This document shows, one piece after another, positions 41,915 through 51,319 of a DNA stretch of 64,000 bases; the stretch's first letter is position 1; each line of letters starts with the position of its first letter. This stretch comes from Burkholderiales bacterium (lineage in GTDB: Bacteria > Pseudomonadota > Gammaproteobacteria > Burkholderiales > Burkholderiaceae_C). Position numbers and translations under genes: made by a program. The notes under the pieces are model-generated. The model was not told where the DNA came from, made no database searches, and worked only from the letters and a program-made list of their open reading frames with translations. The stretch is from the NCBI GenBank assembly GCA_016219375.1, contig JACRNC010000016.1, positions 282,006 through 346,005 of the forward strand, written 5' to 3'.

Positions 41915-42706
41915 ATGACTGCTCGCCCGCTGCAGCAACTCTTCGACCTCCGCGGCCGCCAGGCCCTCGTCACCGGCGGCTCTCGCGGCCTGGGCCTGCA
42001 GATGGCCGAAGCCCTGGGCGAGGCCGGCGCCCGTGTGCTGGTCACCGCCCGCAAGGCCGACGAGCTGCAGCAGGCCGTGGCGCATCTGAAAGGCCGCGGC
42101 ATCGACGCCGACTGGGTCGCCGCCGATGCCAGCCGGCCCGAGGACATCGAGCGCCTGGCCGACGAGGCCATGCAGCGCCTGGGCCAGGTGGACGTCCTGG
42201 TCAACAACGCCGGCGCCACCTGGGGCGCCCCGGCGGCCGACTACCCGCTGGAAGCCTGGGACAAGGTGATGAACCTCAACGTGCGCGGCGTCTTCCTGCT
42301 GTCGCAGCAGGTCGCGCGGCGTAGCATGCTGCCGCGGCGCAGCGGGCGCATCATCAACGTGGCCTCCATCGCGGGCCTGGGCGGCAACCCGGCCTTCATG
42401 ACCACGGTGGCCTACAACACCAGCAAGGCCGCGGTGATCAACCTGACCCGAGCCCTGGCTGGTGAATGGGGCCCGCAGGGCATCAACGTCAACGCCATCG
42501 CACCGGGCTTCTTCCCCAGCAAGATGACCGCCGGCACGCTCAAGGCCGCGGGCGAGGACGCGCTGTCGGCCCACGCGCCGCTGCGCCGGCTGGGTGACGA
42601 CGAGGATCTGAAGGGCGCGACCGTGCTCTTCGCATCCGATGCCGGCAAGCACATCACCGGCCAGGTTCTGGCGGTGGACGGCGGCGTGAGCTCGCTGGTG
42701 GGCTGA
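41915..42706 (+). CDS. Short-chain dehydrogenase/reductase
   Basis: Classical SDR of 263 residues. Cofactor motif TGGSRGLGLQMAE, NNAG in VLVNNAGATWGAP, catalytic Ser in NVASIAGLGGN, Tyr and Lys in VAYNTSKAAV, and the closing PGFFPSKMT and QVLAVDGGVSS are all present. The Arg after TGGS and the Arg in VTARKADEL suggest NADP(H). It resembles gluconate 5-dehydrogenase and FabG-like enzymes and may reduce or oxidise a 3-hydroxyacyl-CoA in this context, which is inference from neighbours. The PaaI thioesterase follows after 38 bp. Confidence 0.92.
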   Translation: MTARPLQQLFDLRGRQALVTGGSRGLGLQMAEALGEAGARVLVTARKADELQQAVAHLKGRGIDADWVAADASRPEDIERLADEAMQRLGQVDVLVNNAGATWGAPAADYPLEAWDKVMNLNVRGVFLLSQQVARRSMLPRRSGRIINVASIAGLGGNPAFMTTVAYNTSKAAVINLTRALAGEWGPQGINVNAIAPGFFPSKMTAGTLKAAGEDALSAHAPLRRLGDDEDLKGATVLFASDAGKHITGQVLAVDGGVSSLVG

Positions 42707-42744
42707 CCGCTACACCGCCCGCCAAGGCCCGGCCGATCGCGCAC

Positions 42745-43218
42745 ATGGACTTCCCCGTCCACATCCCCTTCGTCGAGCTGCTGGGCCTCGAGCTCCTCAG
42801 CATGGGCGACGGCCGCGCCGAGCTGCGCCTGCCGCCGCGGCCCGAGCACCAGAACTCCTTCCACATCCCGCACGGCGGTGTGGTGATGACGGTGCTGGAC
42901 GTGGTGATGGCCCATGCCGCGCGCAGCCTCAACGTGGACGGCCAGGGCCAGCAGCATGGCGTGGTCACCATCGAGATGAAGACCAGCTTCATGAAGGCCG
43001 GCAGCGGCGTGCTGACCGCGCGCAGCGAGGTGCTGCACCGCACCGCCACGCTGGCCTTCTGCGACGGCCGGCTGTTCGACGAATCCGGTGCCTGCTGCGC
43101 CCAGGCCACCGGCACCTTCAAGTTCCTGCGCGGCATGGCCGCGCGCGACAGCGACGGGCGGCGGCAGGTGCATGCGCCGCGTCTGCCCGCCGCCCTCTCC
43201 GGCGACGGCTCCGACTGA
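42745..43218 (+). CDS. PaaI-family thioesterase
   Basis: Hot-dog-fold thioesterase of 157 residues. The family signature is HIPHGGVVMTVLDVVMAHAA (His-Gly-Gly with the catalytic Asp region in LDVVMA), preceded by LLGLELLSMGDGRAELRLP and followed by VTIEMKTSFMKAGSG and LAFCDGRLFDESG. It hydrolyses acyl- or aryl-CoA to release CoA, perhaps clearing dead-end thioesters of the adjoining pathway. A charged tail of about 20 residues is unusual. It is co-oriented and closely spaced with the SDR before and the MDR gene after it (31 bp). Confidence 0.9.
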   Translation: MDFPVHIPFVELLGLELLSMGDGRAELRLPPRPEHQNSFHIPHGGVVMTVLDVVMAHAARSLNVDGQGQQHGVVTIEMKTSFMKAGSGVLTARSEVLHRTATLAFCDGRLFDESGACCAQATGTFKFLRGMAARDSDGRRQVHAPRLPAALSGDGSD

Positions 43219-43249
43219 CCCCGCCCCTCATCCCAACAGGAGACACCTC

Positions 43250-44272
43250 ATGACCACCCGCATCAACCGCCAGATCCATCTGGTCTCGCGCCCGCAGGCC
43301 GAGCCCACCGCCGACAACTTCAAGCTGGTCGAGGCGCCGCTGCCGGAGCTGCAGGACGGCGAGGTGCTGGTGCGCAACCACTACCTGTCGCTGGACCCGT
43401 ACATGCGCGGCCGCATGAGCGAGAGCAAGAGCTACGCCGACCCGCAGCCGCTGAACGCCGTGATGATCGGCGGCACCGTGGGTGAAGTGGTCGAGACCCG
43501 CAGCCCGCGCTGGAAGGTGGGCGACAAGGTCGTCGGCATGGCCGGCTGGCAGGAGTACCAGATCGTCAGCGGCGAAGACCGCGGCGTGATGCGCAAGGTC
43601 GACACCACGCACATCCCGCTGCCCGCCTACCTGGGCGCGGTCGGCATGCCCGGCGTGACCGGCTGGTACGGCCTGGTCAAGATCATCCAGCCCAAGGCCG
43701 GCGAGACGGTCGTGGTCAGTGCGGCCAGCGGTGCCGTGGGCGGCGCGGTGGGCCAGCTGGCCAAGGCGCGCGGCTGCCGCGCGGTGGGCATTGCCGGCGG
43801 CGCCGAGAAGTGCCGCTACGTGGTCGAGGAGCTGGGGTTCGACGCCTGCATCGACTACAAGGAGCACAAGGACGTGCGCAGCCTGGCTGCGGCGCTCAAG
43901 CAGGCCGCGCCCAATGGCATCGACGGCTACTTCGAGAACGTGGGCGGCATGGTGCTGGACGCCGTGATGCTGCGCATGAACGCCTTCGGCCGCATGGCCT
44001 TCTGCGGAATGATCGCCGGCTATAACGGCGAGCCCATCCCCATGCAGAACCCCAGCCTGATCCTGGTGTCGCGCCTGAAGATCGAGGGCTTCATCGTCAG
44101 CGAGCACATGGAGGCCTGGCCGGATGCGCTCAACGAGCTGGGCACCCTGGTGGCTACCGGCAAGCTCAAGTACCGCGAGAGCGTGGCCGAGGGCCTGGAG
44201 AACGCGCCCGACGCCTTCCTCGGCCTGCTCAAGGGCCGCAACTTCGGCAAGCAGCTGGTGAAGCTGATCTAA
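43250..44272 (+). CDS. NADP-dependent MDR oxidoreductase (CurA/leukotriene reductase type)
   Basis: Zinc-free medium-chain reductase of 340 residues. The start INRQIHLVSRPQAEPTADNF and LSLDPYMRGRMSESKSY are typical of CurA/PTGR enzymes. The nucleotide site is VVSAASGAVGGAVGQLAKA with GIAGGAEKCRYV following; no catalytic zinc Cys/His set is present. GYFENVGGMVLDAVM and GFIVSEHMEAWPDAL complete the pattern. These enzymes reduce the double bond of alpha,beta-unsaturated ketones or aldehydes. AGGAGA stands 7 bp before ATG 43250; the frame is open upstream but overlaps the thioesterase. The next SDR starts 21 bp after it. Confidence 0.92.
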   Translation: MTTRINRQIHLVSRPQAEPTADNFKLVEAPLPELQDGEVLVRNHYLSLDPYMRGRMSESKSYADPQPLNAVMIGGTVGEVVETRSPRWKVGDKVVGMAGWQEYQIVSGEDRGVMRKVDTTHIPLPAYLGAVGMPGVTGWYGLVKIIQPKAGETVVVSAASGAVGGAVGQLAKARGCRAVGIAGGAEKCRYVVEELGFDACIDYKEHKDVRSLAAALKQAAPNGIDGYFENVGGMVLDAVMLRMNAFGRMAFCGMIAGYNGEPIPMQNPSLILVSRLKIEGFIVSEHMEAWPDALNELGTLVATGKLKYRESVAEGLENAPDAFLGLLKGRNFGKQLVKLI

Positions 44273-44293
44273 GCGCTGGTTCAGGAGCAAGAC

Positions 44294-45214
44294 ATGACCG
44301 TCCCCTTCAACGACTTCGCCGGCAAGACCATCGTGCTGACCGGCGCGGCCTCCGGCTTCGGGCTGGAGATGGCCCGCATCGCGGCCGACCGCGGCATGAA
44401 CATCGTCATGGCCGACGTCAACCAGGCGGCGCTGGATGCTGCCGCCGAGGAGATCCGCGGCCGTGGCGCCCAGGTGCTGGGCTATCGGCTGGACGTGTCC
44501 AAGGCGGCCGAGGTGGAGGCCCTGGCCCGCGCCACGGTAGACCGCTTCGGTGCGCCGCACATCGTCTTCAACAACGCCGGCGTGGCGTTCGGCGGCCTGA
44601 TCTGGGAGCACAGCCAGAAGGACTGGGAGTGGGTGCTGGGCGTCAACCTGATGGGCGTGGCCCACGGCGTGCGCGTCTTCACGCCCATCATGCTGGCCGC
44701 GTCCAAGGCTGACCCGGCCTGGCGCGGCCACATCATCAACACCGCCTCCATGGCCGGCCTGCTGAACGCGCCCAACATGGGCGTCTACAACGTCAGCAAG
44801 CATGCCGTGGTGGCGCTGTCGGAGACGCTGTATCAGGACCTGCGCCTGGTCAGCGAGCAGGTGTCGTGCTCGGTGCTTTGCCCGTACTTCGTGCCCACCG
44901 GCATCCACGAGTCGCACCGCAACCGGCCCGAGGAGATGCGCGAGGTCAAAAAGCCCACGCAGAGCCAGATGATTGCCCAGTTCATGAGCGCCAAGGCGGT
45001 CACCTCGGGCAAGGTCACGGCTGCCGAGGTGGCGCAGAAAGTGTTCGACGCCGTGGCCGCCGACCAGTTCTACATCTACAGCCACCCCAAGGCGCTGGTG
45101 ATGGTGCAGACCCGGCTGGAAGACGTGATGCAGGGCCGCAACCCGACCGATCCGTTCAAGGACAAGCCGGAGCTGGGCCAGCAACTGCGCGAGGCGCTGA
45201 AGACCGCGGGTTGA
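44294..45214 (+). CDS. Short-chain dehydrogenase/reductase, last gene of the block
   Basis: SDR of 306 residues. [16 protein letters not shown] and the Asp in [10 protein letters not shown] (favouring NAD) form the cofactor site; [32 protein letters not shown] give NNAG and the Ser-Tyr-Lys triad. After the fold a C-terminal part of about 60 residues ([20 protein letters not shown] and on) matches a subgroup often found with acyl-CoA or sterol catabolic genes. AGGAGCAAG precedes the ATG. A stable hairpin at 45287-45309 ends the transcription unit, so this is the last gene of the 16-kb plus-strand acyl-CoA block. Confidence 0.9.
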   Translation: MTVPFNDFAGKTIVLTGAASGFGLEMARIAADRGMNIVMADVNQAALDAAAEEIRGRGAQVLGYRLDVSKAAEVEALARATVDRFGAPHIVFNNAGVAFGGLIWEHSQKDWEWVLGVNLMGVAHGVRVFTPIMLAASKADPAWRGHIINTASMAGLLNAPNMGVYNVSKHAVVALSETLYQDLRLVSEQVSCSVLCPYFVPTGIHESHRNRPEEMREVKKPTQSQMIAQFMSAKAVTSGKVTAAEVAQKVFDAVAADQFYIYSHPKALVMVQTRLEDVMQGRNPTDPFKDKPELGQQLREALKTAG

Positions 45215-45286
45215 CGCCCGGCCCGCCGGCCGCCGACGCGGCAGGATTGCCGCCCCGGGGCGCGTGGACGGCGGGTGCCTGAAAGA

Positions 45287-45313
45287 GGGCGTGGCACACT
45301 GCCACGCCCCTTT
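45287..45313. terminator. Rho-independent terminator between the SDR gene and tex
   Basis: GGGCGTGGCA (45287-45296), loop CAC, TGCCACGCCC (45300-45309), then CTTT. A 10-bp perfect stem, flanked by AAAG on the other side, so it may work in both directions. Its position also argues that tex starts after it. Confidence 0.8.
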
Positions 45314-45335
45314 CGCTAGCCCCTGTTTCCCCACC

Positions 45336-47684
45336 GTGTTGGACAAGATCCTGCTGCAGATCGCGGCCGAGCTGAGCGTTCGGCCTGCGCAAGTGGTGGC
45401 GGCCGTCGAGCTGCTCGACGGCGGTGCCACCGTCCCCTTCATTGCCCGCTACCGCAAGGAAGCCACCGGCGGCCTGGATGATGCCCAGCTGCGCGAGCTG
45501 GAGACCCGCCTGGGCTACCTGCGCGAGCTGGAAGACCGCCGCGCCGCGGTGCTCAAGAGCATCGACGAGCAGGGCAAGCTCACGCCCGAGCTGCGCGCCG
45601 CCATCGAGGCCGCGCCCACCAAGCAGGAGCTGGAAGACCTCTACCTGCCCTACAAGCCGAAGCGCCGCACCAAGGGCATGATCGCCCGCGAGGCCGGCAT
45701 CGAGCCGCTGGCCGACAAGCTGTTTGCCGACCCCACGCTGGACCCGGCTGCCGAGGCTGCCGCCTTCATCAATGCGGATGCCGGCTTTGCCGATGCGTTT
45801 GCCGTGCTCGACGGCGTGCGCGACATCCTCTCCGAGCGCTGGGCCGAGGACGCGGCCCTGGTGGGCAAGCTGCGCGAGTGGCTGTGGGAAGAGGGCCTGT
45901 TCAAGTCCAAGCTGATGGACGGCAAGGACGAGCACAACCCGGACGTCGCCAAGTTCCGCGACTACTTCGACTACGACGAGCCCATCCGCACCGTGCCCTC
46001 GCACCGCGCGCTGGCCGTCTTCCGCGGCCGCACGCAGGAGATCCTGGATGCCAAGCTGGTGCTCGATGAAGAGCTGGTGCCGGGCCAACCCTCCTTGGCT
46101 GAGGGCCGCATCGCCGTGCACCTGGGCTGGTCGCACAAGAAGCGCCCGGCCGACGACCTGATCCGCAAGTGCATCGCCTGGACCTGGAAGGTCAAGCTCT
46201 CGCTGAGCCTGGAGCGCGACCTCTTCACCAAGCTGCGCGAGCAGGCCGAGGCCGTGGCCATCAAGGTGTTCGCCGAGAACCTGCGCGACCTGCTGCTGGC
46301 CGCGCCCGCCGGCAAGCGCGTGGTCATGGGGCTGGATCCGGGCATCCGCACCGGCGTGAAGGTGGCCGTGGTGAGCGACACCGGCAAGGTGCTGGACACG
46401 GCGACCGTCTATCCGCACGAGCCGCGCAAGGACTGGGACGGCTCCATCCACACGCTGGGGCGGCTGTGCGCGGCGCATGGCGTCAACCTGATCGCCATCG
46501 GCAACGGCACCGCCAGCCGCGAGACCGACAAGCTGGCCGGCGACCTGATCAAGCGCATCCAACAGATGGCGCCGGGCACGCCGATCGAGAAGATCGTGGT
46601 GAGCGAAGCCGGCGCCTCCGTCTACTCCGCCAGCGAGTACGCCAGCAAGGAGCTGCCCGAGCTGGACGTGAGCCTGCGGGGCGCGGTGTCCATCGCGCGC
46701 CGCCTGCAGGACCCGCTGGCCGAGCTGGTCAAGATCGACCCCAAGAGCATCGGCGTGGGCCAGTACCAGCACGACGTCAACCAGAGCGAGCTGGCGCGCA
46801 CGCTGGACGCCGTGGTGGAGGACTGCGTCAACTCCGTCGGCGTGGACCTCAACACCGCATCGGCGCCGCTGCTGTCGCGCGTCTCGGGCCTGAGCCCGTC
46901 GGTGGCCGCCAGCATCGTGCGCTGGCGCGACGCGCACGGCGCCTTCCGCAACCGCCAGCAGCTGCTGGATGTGACCGGCCTGGGCCCCAAGACCTTCGAG
47001 CAGGCCGCGGGCTTCCTGCGCATCCGCGATGGCGACAACCCGCTGGATGTGTCAGGCGTGCACCCGGAGACCTATCCGGTGGTGCAGAAGATGCTGGCCG
47101 CCACCGGCAAGCCGATCACCGAGCTGATCGGCCGTGCGGACGTGATCCGCACGCTGCGGCCGGAGGCCTTTGCCGACGACACCTTCGGCGCCATCACGGT
47201 CAAGGACATCCTGGCCGAGCTGGAGAAGCCGGGCCGCGACCCCCGCCCGGACTTCAAGGTGGCGCGCTTCAACGACGGCGTGGAAGACATCAAGGACCTG
47301 CAGCCCGGCATGGTGCTGGAAGGCACGGTGAGCAATGTCGCGCAGTTCGGCGCCTTCGTCGACCTGGGGGTGCACCAGGACGGCCTGGTGCATGTGAGCC
47401 AGCTGGCCAACAAGTTCGTCAATGACGCGCGCGAGGTGGTCAAGACCGGCGACATCGTCAAGGTCAAGGTGCTGGAGGTGGATCTGGCGCGCAACCGCAT
47501 CTCGCTGACCATGAAGCTCGATGCCGCCGCGCCGCGCGGCGGCGCCGGCAAGGCGGACAACAGCTTCCGGCCCGCCGGCCGGGGCGAGCGCGTGGGCGGC
47601 CGGGGCTCGCCGTCGCACGGCGGGCAGCCGGCCGGGCAGTCCGCGATGGCCGCGGCGTTCGCCAAGCTGCAGACCAAGCGCTGA
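45336..47684 (+). CDS. tex: Tex-family RNA-binding transcription accessory protein
   Basis: Cytosolic nucleic-acid-binding protein of 782 residues with the Tex/Spt6 architecture. The N-terminal helical part starts [20 protein letters not shown] with [18 protein letters not shown] YqgF-like RNase fold begins [20 protein letters not shown] and is followed by [13 protein letters not shown] and [18 protein letters not shown] helix-hairpin-helix pair follows ([20 protein letters not shown]). Near the C-terminus is an S1 domain ([32 protein letters not shown]). The GTG at 45336 fits family length; a GTG at 45264 would place the terminator hairpin inside the gene. Tex is essential or stress-linked in some species; no partner gene is next to it. 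Confidence 0.93.
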   Translation: MLDKILLQIAAELSVRPAQVVAAVELLDGGATVPFIARYRKEATGGLDDAQLRELETRLGYLRELEDRRAAVLKSIDEQGKLTPELRAAIEAAPTKQELEDLYLPYKPKRRTKGMIAREAGIEPLADKLFADPTLDPAAEAAAFINADAGFADAFAVLDGVRDILSERWAEDAALVGKLREWLWEEGLFKSKLMDGKDEHNPDVAKFRDYFDYDEPIRTVPSHRALAVFRGRTQEILDAKLVLDEELVPGQPSLAEGRIAVHLGWSHKKRPADDLIRKCIAWTWKVKLSLSLERDLFTKLREQAEAVAIKVFAENLRDLLLAAPAGKRVVMGLDPGIRTGVKVAVVSDTGKVLDTATVYPHEPRKDWDGSIHTLGRLCAAHGVNLIAIGNGTASRETDKLAGDLIKRIQQMAPGTPIEKIVVSEAGASVYSASEYASKELPELDVSLRGAVSIARRLQDPLAELVKIDPKSIGVGQYQHDVNQSELARTLDAVVEDCVNSVGVDLNTASAPLLSRVSGLSPSVAASIVRWRDAHGAFRNRQQLLDVTGLGPKTFEQAAGFLRIRDGDNPLDVSGVHPETYPVVQKMLAATGKPITELIGRADVIRTLRPEAFADDTFGAITVKDILAELEKPGRDPRPDFKVARFNDGVEDIKDLQPGMVLEGTVSNVAQFGAFVDLGVHQDGLVHVSQLANKFVNDAREVVKTGDIVKVKVLEVDLARNRISLTMKLDAAAPRGGAGKADNSFRPAGRGERVGGRGSPSHGGQPAGQSAMAAAFAKLQTKR

Positions 47685-47695
47685 GCTTCATCCGG

Positions 47696-47719
47696 GCGGG
47701 CCTGCGCGGCCCGCTTCTT
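47696..47719 (+). terminator. Probable terminator after tex
   Basis: GCGGGCC (47696-47702), loop TGCGC, GGCCCGC (47708-47714), then TTCTT. 7-bp stem 12 bp past the tex stop with an imperfect U-tract; 20 bp before the GST gene. Confidence 0.6.
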
Positions 47720-47738
47720 CATTCCACCCATCCGCCCC

Positions 47739-48503
47739 ATGACCGACCTCACGCTCTACACCTTCGCCATGTCGCACTACAGCGAGAAGATCCGCTGGGT
47801 GCTGGATGCCGAGGGGCTGCCGTATCGCGAGGTCATCCTGACGCCGGCCTTCCACATGCTGCCGGCCCGGCGCATGGGTGGGCGCGGGCAGACCACGCTG
47901 CCCATCCTGCAGGCCGGAGGCGAGCACATCCAGGACAGCACCCGCATCCTGGAGTGGCTGGCCGCGAACCGCGCGCCGCTCAAGACCCTGCCGGCCGACG
48001 CCGCGGCCCGCGCTGAAGCGATGGCGGTGGAAGAGCGCTTCGACGCCATCGGCAAGGACGTGGCACGCTTCCTCTACTGGACGGGCTTCGACCACCCCGG
48101 GCAGATCAAGGACCTCTGGACCCGCCATGCCACGCCGCTGCAGCGCGCGGTGATCCAACTGGGCTATCCGCTGATCAAGCTGGGCTTTCAGCGCAAGCTG
48201 CGCATCAACGCCCGCGACGTGGCCCGCGCGCAGCAGCGCATCGAGGCGGAGCTCGACTGGCTGGACGCCCGCCTGGCCACGGGCCACCGCTGGCTGGCGG
48301 GCGACGCCTTCAGCGTGGCCGACATCACCGCCGCCGCGCTGCTGGCGCCGATCGCCCGGCCGTCGCAGCACCCGGTCTACGGCGAGGAGAGCTTCGCCGC
48401 CACGCTGCCGCCGGTGGCCCGCACCTGGCAGGCGCGCCCGGCGCTGCAGTGGGTGCGCCAGCTCTATGCCGAGCAGCGCGGCGCGGTGCGGTTCAAGACC
48501 TGA
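47739..48503 (+). CDS. Glutathione S-transferase family protein
   Basis: GST-fold protein of 254 residues. The N-terminal thioredoxin-like domain starts TLYTFAMSHYSEKIRWVLDA with Ser/Tyr near the usual active site, and contains GRGQTTLPILQAGGEHIQDS (cis-Pro before ILQ and the Asp-Ser that binds the glutathione gamma-Glu). The C-terminal helical domain has WLAGDAFSVADITAAALLAP, the GST capping motif. Substrates are unknown; detoxification is the generic role. The patatin-like gene follows after 52 bp and may be co-transcribed. Confidence 0.9.
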   Translation: MTDLTLYTFAMSHYSEKIRWVLDAEGLPYREVILTPAFHMLPARRMGGRGQTTLPILQAGGEHIQDSTRILEWLAANRAPLKTLPADAAARAEAMAVEERFDAIGKDVARFLYWTGFDHPGQIKDLWTRHATPLQRAVIQLGYPLIKLGFQRKLRINARDVARAQQRIEAELDWLDARLATGHRWLAGDAFSVADITAAALLAPIARPSQHPVYGEESFAATLPPVARTWQARPALQWVRQLYAEQRGAVRFKT

Positions 48504-48555
48504 GCAACCTGCGCCGCACCCGCCGCTGGCGCGGTGCTTGCAAAGCCGACTCCAC

Positions 48556-49746
48556 ATGAAAGCCCTGCGCATCCACGCCGGCCCCCTGGCCCGGGCCCAT
48601 ATCGAGCGGCACGGCCTGCAGCCGCAAGACATCCGGCTGGTGGCCGGTGCCGCCGGCGGCCCCAAGGGCCTGATCCTGGGCCCGCTGGACCGCTTCGTCT
48701 TCGGCCACTGGCTGCCGCAGGCCGACCACCCGGTGCACCTGCTGGGCGCGTCCATCGGCGCCTGGCGCATGGCCACGGCGGCCATGCGCGACCCGGCCGC
48801 GGCCTTCCAGCGCTTCGAGCAGGCCTACATCCAGCAGCACTACGAGCCCGAGCCCGGCCGCAAGATGCCGTCGCCGGCGCGCGTGAGCCAGGGCTTTCGC
48901 CAGGCGCTGGACGAGTTCTTCACCAGCGAGGTGGACGGCATCCTCAACCACCCGCGCTTCAGGCTGCACGTGGTTACCACGCGCGGGCGGCATGTGCTGG
49001 CCCGAGAAGGCCGGCTGCGCACGCCGGCCGGCTACCTGGGCCTGGCGCTGAGCAATGCGGTGTCGCGCCGCGCGCTCAACCTGTGGGCCGAGCGCGTGGT
49101 CTTCTCCTCGCCAGGGGCCTCGCTGCCGCTGGACCTGGGCGACCTGAGCAGCCGGCGGGTGGCGCTGTCGGCGGCCAACTTCCATGACGCGCTGCAGGCC
49201 TCGTGCAGCATCCCCTTCGTGCTGCAGGCGGTGCACGACATCCCCGGGGCGCCGCCCGGGGCCTACTGGGACGGCGGCATCACCGACTACCACCTGCACT
49301 GGCGCTACCGCACCCTGGCCGAGGCGCTGGACGCTGCGGTGGAGCGCGCCGCCTCGACGGCTGATGCGCTGATCGCCGCCACCGCGCCGGCATCGCCGTC
49401 GGCCGGCGACGAGCGCACGCCGGAGCAGACGGCAGGCCATCTGGTGCTCTACCCCCACTTCCAGCGCCAGCTGGTGCCCGGCTGGCTGGACAAGGCGCTC
49501 AAGCGCCGCCACCGGCCCACGCCGGACCTGGACAACGTGATCGTGCTGGCGCCCGACCCCGACTGGGTCAGCCGCCTGCCGCGCGGCAAGCTGCCGGACC
49601 GCAACGACTTCGCCTTCCACGGCCGCGACACCGCGGCCCGCGTGCGCGACTGGAGCCGCGCGGTGGCCGAGGCCCAGCGCATCAGCGACGAGTTCGCCCA
49701 CTGGCTGGACGGCGGCACGCCGCTGGCCCGGGTGGAGCCGCTGTAG
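48556..49746 (+). CDS. Patatin-like phospholipase family protein
   Basis: Predicted serine acyl hydrolase of 396 residues. The nucleophile elbow is HLLGASIGAWRMA (GxSxG); the glycine-rich oxyanion loop is VAGAAGGPKGLIL, and the catalytic Asp is in AYWDGGITDYH (Asp-Gly-Gly), as in patatins. The order oxyanion loop, Ser, Asp fits. The oxyanion loop lacks the usual Arg (GGPKG instead of GGxRG). No signal peptide or membrane helix is evident, so it should act on the inner side of the membrane or in the cytosol. Substrate could be a phospholipid, a storage lipid or another ester. ATG 48556 was picked at the family start. Confidence 0.8.
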   Translation: MKALRIHAGPLARAHIERHGLQPQDIRLVAGAAGGPKGLILGPLDRFVFGHWLPQADHPVHLLGASIGAWRMATAAMRDPAAAFQRFEQAYIQQHYEPEPGRKMPSPARVSQGFRQALDEFFTSEVDGILNHPRFRLHVVTTRGRHVLAREGRLRTPAGYLGLALSNAVSRRALNLWAERVVFSSPGASLPLDLGDLSSRRVALSAANFHDALQASCSIPFVLQAVHDIPGAPPGAYWDGGITDYHLHWRYRTLAEALDAAVERAASTADALIAATAPASPSAGDERTPEQTAGHLVLYPHFQRQLVPGWLDKALKRRHRPTPDLDNVIVLAPDPDWVSRLPRGKLPDRNDFAFHGRDTAARVRDWSRAVAEAQRISDEFAHWLDGGTPLARVEPL

Positions 49747-49927
49747 GCCTGGAGCCCTGTAGGGGCGAGGCCGGGTGGCACCGCCGCTCCACGGCGCCTG
49801 GCCGACAAACGTGGGGAAGGGCGGGCAGCCGCCTTGCCAAGGCAGGCGCGTACAGGCACAAGCGCCGGGCACGGCCGTGGCCCCGACCGGCCCGGCCGCG
49901 CCGCTTCATTCCCCATCAGGAGCCTCC

Positions 49928-50479
49928 ATGCGACCCACCCGCCTTCGCCTTCCCCTGCGCGCTGCGCTCGTCATCGGCGCTGCCGCCGTGCTCGCCGCCT
50001 GCACCACGCAGAGTCCGCTGCGCGGCGGCGCCGCGGCCGCTGCCGACCTCGGCCCCACGCAGGGCAGCACCACCACCGGCACGGTCAAGTTCGATACCGT
50101 CTCGGATGGCGTCAAGGTCAGCGCCCGCGTCAGCGGCCTCAAGCCCTTGCAGGAGCACGGCTTCCACGTTCATGAGCGCGGCGACTGCTCCAGCCCGGAT
50201 GCGATGAGCGCAGGCGGGCACTTCAACCCGCTGGGCCAGCCCCACGGCCATCACGCAGCCGGCCCACGGCACGTGGGCGACATGCCCAACCTCAAGGCCG
50301 ATGCCAACGGCAACGCCGAGGTCGAGTTCACGCTCAAAGGCGTGGAGCTGTCCACCGGCGGTGCGGCCGACATCCTGGGCAAGGCCGTGATCGTCCACGC
50401 CAACCCGGACGACTACATCAGCCAGCCCGCCGGCAACGCCGGGCCCCGCCTGGCCTGCGGCGTGATCCGGCTGCGCTGA
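49928..50479 (+). CDS. sodC: Cu/Zn superoxide dismutase, lipoprotein type
   Basis: Envelope superoxide dismutase of 183 residues. The N-terminus is a lipoprotein signal (VLAAC, Cys25). Metal ligands are seen in HGFHVHERGDC (two Cu His), GGHFNPLGQPHGHHAAGPRH (bridging and Zn His), VGDMPNLKAD (Zn Asp after the His) and VIVHANPDDY (fourth Cu His). The disulfide Cys pair is in ERGDC and RLACGVIRL. All residues for activity are present. CAGGAGCCTCC stands 2-12 bp before ATG 49928. It protects periplasmic targets from superoxide. Transcribed alone or with the upstream patatin-like gene across 181 bp. Confidence 0.95.
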   Translation: MRPTRLRLPLRAALVIGAAAVLAACTTQSPLRGGAAAAADLGPTQGSTTTGTVKFDTVSDGVKVSARVSGLKPLQEHGFHVHERGDCSSPDAMSAGGHFNPLGQPHGHHAAGPRHVGDMPNLKADANGNAEVEFTLKGVELSTGGAADILGKAVIVHANPDDYISQPAGNAGPRLACGVIRLR

Positions 50480-50526
50480 CCGCCGGGCGCAGGCCGTTGC
50501 AGGCCCGCGCACGGGTGCCAGCGGCA

Positions 50527-50532
50527 TATCAT
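50527..50532 (+). promoter_or_regulatory. Putative -10 element TATCAT of the mntA-hepT pair
   Basis: TATCAT lies 30 bp before the GTG start of the nucleotidyltransferase gene, followed by a GAGGAG ribosome-binding site at 50552-50557. No good -35 is visible in the GC-rich upstream DNA. Confidence 0.3.
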
Positions 50533-50562
50533 CGGCTGCATTCCGTGCCCCGAGGAGTGCTC

Positions 50563-50853
50563 GTGAAACCGTCCGTCGCCCTGCGACTCAAGCGCCAGGC
50601 CATCATCGATGCGATCGGCCGCCATCGCGTGGCGAATCCGCGCGTCTTCGGCTCGGTGGCGCAGGAGGCAGACGGTGAAGGCAGCGATCTCGATTTGCTG
50701 GTCGATACCTTGCCTGGCGCGACGCTGCTCGACCTGGGCGGCCTGCAGGACGAGCTGGAAGAGCTCCTGGGCGTGGCGGTCGATGTGCTGACACTGGACG
50801 ACCTGCCTGCTCGCCTGCGTGAGCCGGTCTTGCGTCAGGCGAGGCCGGTTTGA
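50563..50853 (+). CDS. mntA: MntA-type minimal nucleotidyltransferase antitoxin
   Basis: Nucleotidyltransferase of 96 residues. The active-site motif is GS-x10-D-x-D in VFGSVAQEADGEGSDLDLLV, as in MntA antitoxins, which modify the HepT toxin by adding AMP units to a Tyr. The rest is typical: RHRVANPRVFG ahead and LEELLGVAVDVLTLDDLP behind. GTG 50563 with GAGGAG 5 bp upstream is a well-supported start. It overlaps the hepT start by one base (TGATG), so expression is coupled. The role as antitoxin is inferred from this pairing. Confidence 0.88.
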   Translation: MKPSVALRLKRQAIIDAIGRHRVANPRVFGSVAQEADGEGSDLDLLVDTLPGATLLDLGGLQDELEELLGVAVDVLTLDDLPARLREPVLRQARPV

Positions 50854-51233
50854 TGGACAACCGCTTGCCGGACTACCTGCAGCACATGGTGCAGGCGGCT
50901 GAGGATGCACGGGGCTTCGTGCAGGAGCTGGACAAGGGCAGCTTCCTGGCCGACAGGCGGACCCAACAGGCGGTGATGATGAGCCTGGTGATCATCGGTG
51001 AGGCCGCCACCAAGGTGATGGACCGCTATCCGCGTTTCGCCGCCTCCCATCCCGAGCTGCCGTGGAAGAGCATGCGCGGCATGCGCAACCGCATGGCACA
51101 CGGGTATTTCGACGTGAACCTTTCGCTCGTGTGGGACACGGTGCAGCAGGCGTTGCCGGGCCTGCTCGATCAGTTGGTGCAGGCCAGTCGGGATGCCGCC
51201 TCGCATCGGGAAGACGGCCAAGGCCCGCACTGA
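50853..51233 (+). CDS. hepT: HepT-type HEPN-domain ribonuclease toxin (DUF86)
   Basis: HEPN protein of 126 residues. The RNase motif R-x4-H-x-Y reads RNRMAHGYFDVN, with the Tyr that MntA modifies in studied systems. VMMSLVIIGEAATKVMDRYP and ELPWKSMRGMRNRM are typical of DUF86. An N-terminal RLPDYLQHMVQAAEDARGF helix completes the fold. When free it would cleave RNA and stop growth. The order here is antitoxin first, toxin second. The module sits between sodC and a corC-like gene with no repeats or integrase near it, so if acquired, the traces are gone. Confidence 0.88.
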   Translation: MDNRLPDYLQHMVQAAEDARGFVQELDKGSFLADRRTQQAVMMSLVIIGEAATKVMDRYPRFAASHPELPWKSMRGMRNRMAHGYFDVNLSLVWDTVQQALPGLLDQLVQASRDAASHREDGQGPH

Positions 51234-51319
51234 CGCCCCGGCGGCCCCGTCGCTACACTGGCCCGATCCCTTCACAGCAGGGCGGCTGCCCCCTTGCGGC
51301 GGCCCGCCCCTCGTGTTTC

